A model generated the notes under the pieces. The model saw only the letters and a program-made list of their open reading frames with translations. It was not told where the DNA came from and did no database searches. The position numbers and the translations under genes were made by a program. Positions 22,857-25,064 of a DNA stretch of 25,064 bases are shown piece after piece. Each line of letters starts with the position of its first letter. Position 1 is the stretch's first letter. The stretch comes from a virus, in the IMG/VR virus record IMGVR_UViG_3300042992_000831, positions 1 to 25,064 of that record, one strand, 5' to 3'.

Positions 22857-23128
22857 AAAACAATCCAAATATAAAAGATAATAGATATAAGGATGGTGTA
22901 GATGCTGGTTTAATGAGCAAATTAAAAATTGCATTACCATTGAAATCAATTGAAAATGAAAAAAATGTCAAGCCACCTATGAGTATGGGTGAAAAATTAA
23001 GATTAAAAGGTTTGACAAAGTTAAATAAAAAAGAAGCAAACGAAATACGAAGATTAATAAATAATAAAATGGAATTGGTTACATCTATTCTAAACGATAA
23101 GGGATATGATGTAGTTAAACGAAAATAA
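22853..23128 (+). CDS. Small basic hypothetical protein (91 aa)
   Basis: The 91-residue Lys/Asn-rich soluble protein has no cysteine and no known motif. It consists of a polar N-terminus, a Pro/Met-rich middle (KPPMSMGEKLRLKG) and a C-terminal helix (KKEANEIRRLINNKMELVTS). It overlaps the primase stop by four bases and precedes the nuclease fusion gene by three bases, so all three are probably translated from one message. A DNA-binding accessory for replication or recombination is conceivable but unsupported. Confidence 0.65.
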   Translation: MKNNPNIKDNRYKDGVDAGLMSKLKIALPLKSIENEKNVKPPMSMGEKLRLKGLTKLNKKEANEIRRLINNKMELVTSILNDKGYDVVKRK

Positions 23129-23131
23129 TAT

Positions 23132-25064
23132 ATGAGGTTAAAGAGAATTTATCACATTGCGGATATACACATCCGTAACATAAAAAGACACAAAGAGTTT
23201 AGAGAAGTATTCTACTCAATGTTCGAAGAAATCAAAAAGAGAGGAACGGAAGATTCCATTATCTACTTAGCTGGTGATATCGCTCATGCTAAATTGGAAA
23301 TGAGTCCTGAATTGGTAAGTGAGATTAGCTGGTTGTTTACTGAATGTAACAAATTATGTCCTACTATTGTAATCGCTGGTAATCACGATTGTAATATGAA
23401 CAATTCGGACAGAATGGATGTACTTACTCCAATTGTAGATGCATTAAAACTACCAAACTTAACTTACTTAAGAGATACGCAGGTTTATGGTATTGGTGGA
23501 GTTGATTTTGCAGTATTCAGTATATTTGACAACAAAGACAATTGGCCTAAAGCTGATACTCTATTTGGTAATAAGAAGATTGCACTATTTCACGGACCTG
23601 TTGATAACTCTACAACCGATGTAGGATATGTAGTTAGTAGTAGACACTTCACAACTGAAATATTTGATGGATACCATTTAGCCTTATTAGGAGATATTCA
23701 TAAAAGACAAGAGATGATATCACCAAGCGGATGTAAGGTGGTATATGCTGGTTCTTTGGTACAACAAAACTTCGGTGAGACATTAGATAAGCACGGATTC
23801 TTAGTTTGGGATTTAGATACAATGACCTATGAGGAAGTTGATATCCAAAACGATTATGGATACTATACTTTAGATGTTGATGGTGGCGTTGTGCCGGATG
23901 TAACTGATATGCCGTTGTATCCTCGTTTAAGAGTGAGGATAACTAATACGGATACCGCAGATACAAAGAGAATGATGGCGGACATTACGGCAAAGTATGG
24001 TGTGGAGGACTTTACAATCATTAGAACGGATACATTTAATAAGAAGAAAACCAACGATAGAGAAGCAAGGTTGGAAGTAGACAGCATAGCTGATATAAAC
24101 CATCAAAACTCTTTAATCGGTGAGTATATTGAACGTATGATGCCATTTGTGACAAAGGAGGACTTAGCTGGAATAGAGAAAATAAATCGTGACATTAATA
24201 GTAGAATACAACCATCAGAACTACAAAGAAACATAAGCTGGAAACCAATTAAGTTTGATTTCAGTAATATGTTCTCATACGGAGAGAGGAATGTAATCAA
24301 CTTCGATAAGATAAACGGACTGATGGGATTATTCGCACCAAATGCACAAGGTAAATCATCCCTATTTGATGCAATCTCATTTTGTTTATTCGATAAGTGT
24401 AGTAGGGCTTACAAAGCATCTGCTATTATGAACAATCGTAAAGCCGATTTCCATTGCCAATTAGAATTCTCCGTAGATGGAGTTGTCTATGGTATTCGTA
24501 GAGAGGGAAGAACAATCAATAAGGGAAAGAACGTTAAAGTGGATGTGGACTTTTGGAGAGAGGGAGATAGTGGTAGAGAATCACTTAACGGAACGGAACG
24601 TAGGGATACCAACCAAGTTATTGAAACCTATGTAGGAAGATATGAGGATTTCATTATGACGGCCCTTTCACTACAAGCTAACAACGCCCTATTCATTGAT
24701 AAATCACAATCGGAAAGGAAAGATTTGATGGCTCAGTTTATGGGCTTGGATATATTTGATAAGCTGTATGATACTGCTACTAACGATATCAAAGATGTAA
24801 ATGCACTTATCAGAAATTTCAGAAAGACCGACTTCACTTCGGAATTAGCCCAAAAAGAAAACGACTTGAATTCAAAGAGAGAGGAGTATGATAATTTAGA
24901 TGCTGAGAAGTTAGAATTGGAAATTAGAAAGGGTGAGTTGGATGAACAAATAATAAATCTATCCCAACAAATCATTCCAATACAAGGTAATTTAAACATT
25001 GATACTCTAAATTCAAAACTTAAAACAATTGAGGGTGATTTAACAACTTGGGGTGGTACTAAAT
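23132..25064 (+). CDS. Mre11-Rad50 (gp47-gp46) fusion, 3' truncated by window
   Basis: A single frame runs from the ATG at 23132 to the last base without a stop (644 codons visible). Residues 1 to about 330 are an Mre11/SbcD/gp47 phosphoesterase, with D11xH13 (ADIH), D49 (AGD), N84-H85-D86 (GNHD), H154 (FHG) and D188xH190 (GDIH). After a short link (SWKPIKFDFSNMFSYGERN) the chain continues into Rad50/SbcC/gp46. The Walker A motif is at G407-K408-S409 (PNAQGKSS), followed by a Q-loop-like region (SLQANNALF) and the start of the coiled coil (from about 540). In T4 these are two genes, 47 and 46. The complex resects DNA ends for recombination-dependent replication and repair. The Zn hook, Walker B and signature motif should lie beyond the window. 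It lies three bases after the 91-residue gene. Confidence 0.9.
   Translation, partial: MRLKRIYHIADIHIRNIKRHKEFREVFYSMFEEIKKRGTEDSIIYLAGDIAHAKLEMSPELVSEISWLFTECNKLCPTIVIAGNHDCNMNNSDRMDVLTPIVDALKLPNLTYLRDTQVYGIGGVDFAVFSIFDNKDNWPKADTLFGNKKIALFHGPVDNSTTDVGYVVSSRHFTTEIFDGYHLALLGDIHKRQEMISPSGCKVVYAGSLVQQNFGETLDKHGFLVWDLDTMTYEEVDIQNDYGYYTLDVDGGVVPDVTDMPLYPRLRVRITNTDTADTKRMMADITAKYGVEDFTIIRTDTFNKKKTNDREARLEVDSIADINHQNSLIGEYIERMMPFVTKEDLAGIEKINRDINSRIQPSELQRNISWKPIKFDFSNMFSYGERNVINFDKINGLMGLFAPNAQGKSSLFDAISFCLFDKCSRAYKASAIMNNRKADFHCQLEFSVDGVVYGIRREGRTINKGKNVKVDVDFWREGDSGRESLNGTERRDTNQVIETYVGRYEDFIMTALSLQANNALFIDKSQSERKDLMAQFMGLDIFDKLYDTATNDIKDVNALIRNFRKTDFTSELAQKENDLNSKREEYDNLDAEKLELEIRKGELDEQIINLSQQIIPIQGNLNIDTLNSKLKTIEGDLTTWGGTK

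Overview
This is an AT-rich stretch of a large T4-like tailed-phage genome with a contractile tail. All convincing genes are on the + strand. Three baseplate genes are recognisable (gp25, gp6 and a gp5-like spike), followed by two T4-type replication/recombination genes (gp61-like primase and gp47/gp46 nuclease-ATPase). The host is probably a member of the Bacteroidota. The reasons are one promoter that exactly fits the Bacteroidota form (TTTG-N20-TATATTTG), A/T-rich start contexts without Shine-Dalgarno sequences, and a signal peptide followed by QT. The host is inferred, not shown.

Layout. (1) 1-1703: the 3' end of a barrel-like protein gene, then a secreted protein with a long chain of low-complexity blocks. 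(2) 1741-3804: a membrane-anchored protein, two small unknown genes, and an Ntn-hydrolase-like amidase. (3) 3861-6505: a small coiled-coil protein, a gp5-like spike without lysozyme, and a separate M23 peptidase that probably supplies the wall-cutting activity. (4) 6569-18095: the baseplate operon, with gp25, gp6, a DNRLRE-like protein, a coiled-coil protein, a Gly-tailed protein and a 1717-residue multidomain protein. (5) 18150-20030: a conserved virion protein whose reading frame is broken by one extra base near codon 28, then a fibre/baseplate-type protein, then a strong terminator. (6) 20115-21011: a paralogue of that last protein. (7) 21046-21868: a small gene, a GIY-YIG nuclease and another small gene. 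(8) 21918-end: primase, a small gene, and a gene that encodes Mre11 (gp47) and Rad50 (gp46) as one polypeptide and runs off the window.

Regulation. Six gaps between genes carry the same motif, TATTTATA, usually followed by nACAT, 18-28 bases before an ATG and with no constant -33 element. I read these as phage late promoters. The primase operon instead has the host-type promoter. A rho-independent terminator lies at 20055-20077.

The points most worth attention are the Mre11-Rad50 fusion, the frameshifted virion gene, the late-promoter family, the Ntn-hydrolase in a late operon, and the two paralogous virion proteins. No tRNA, CRISPR array, insertion sequence or integrase was seen.
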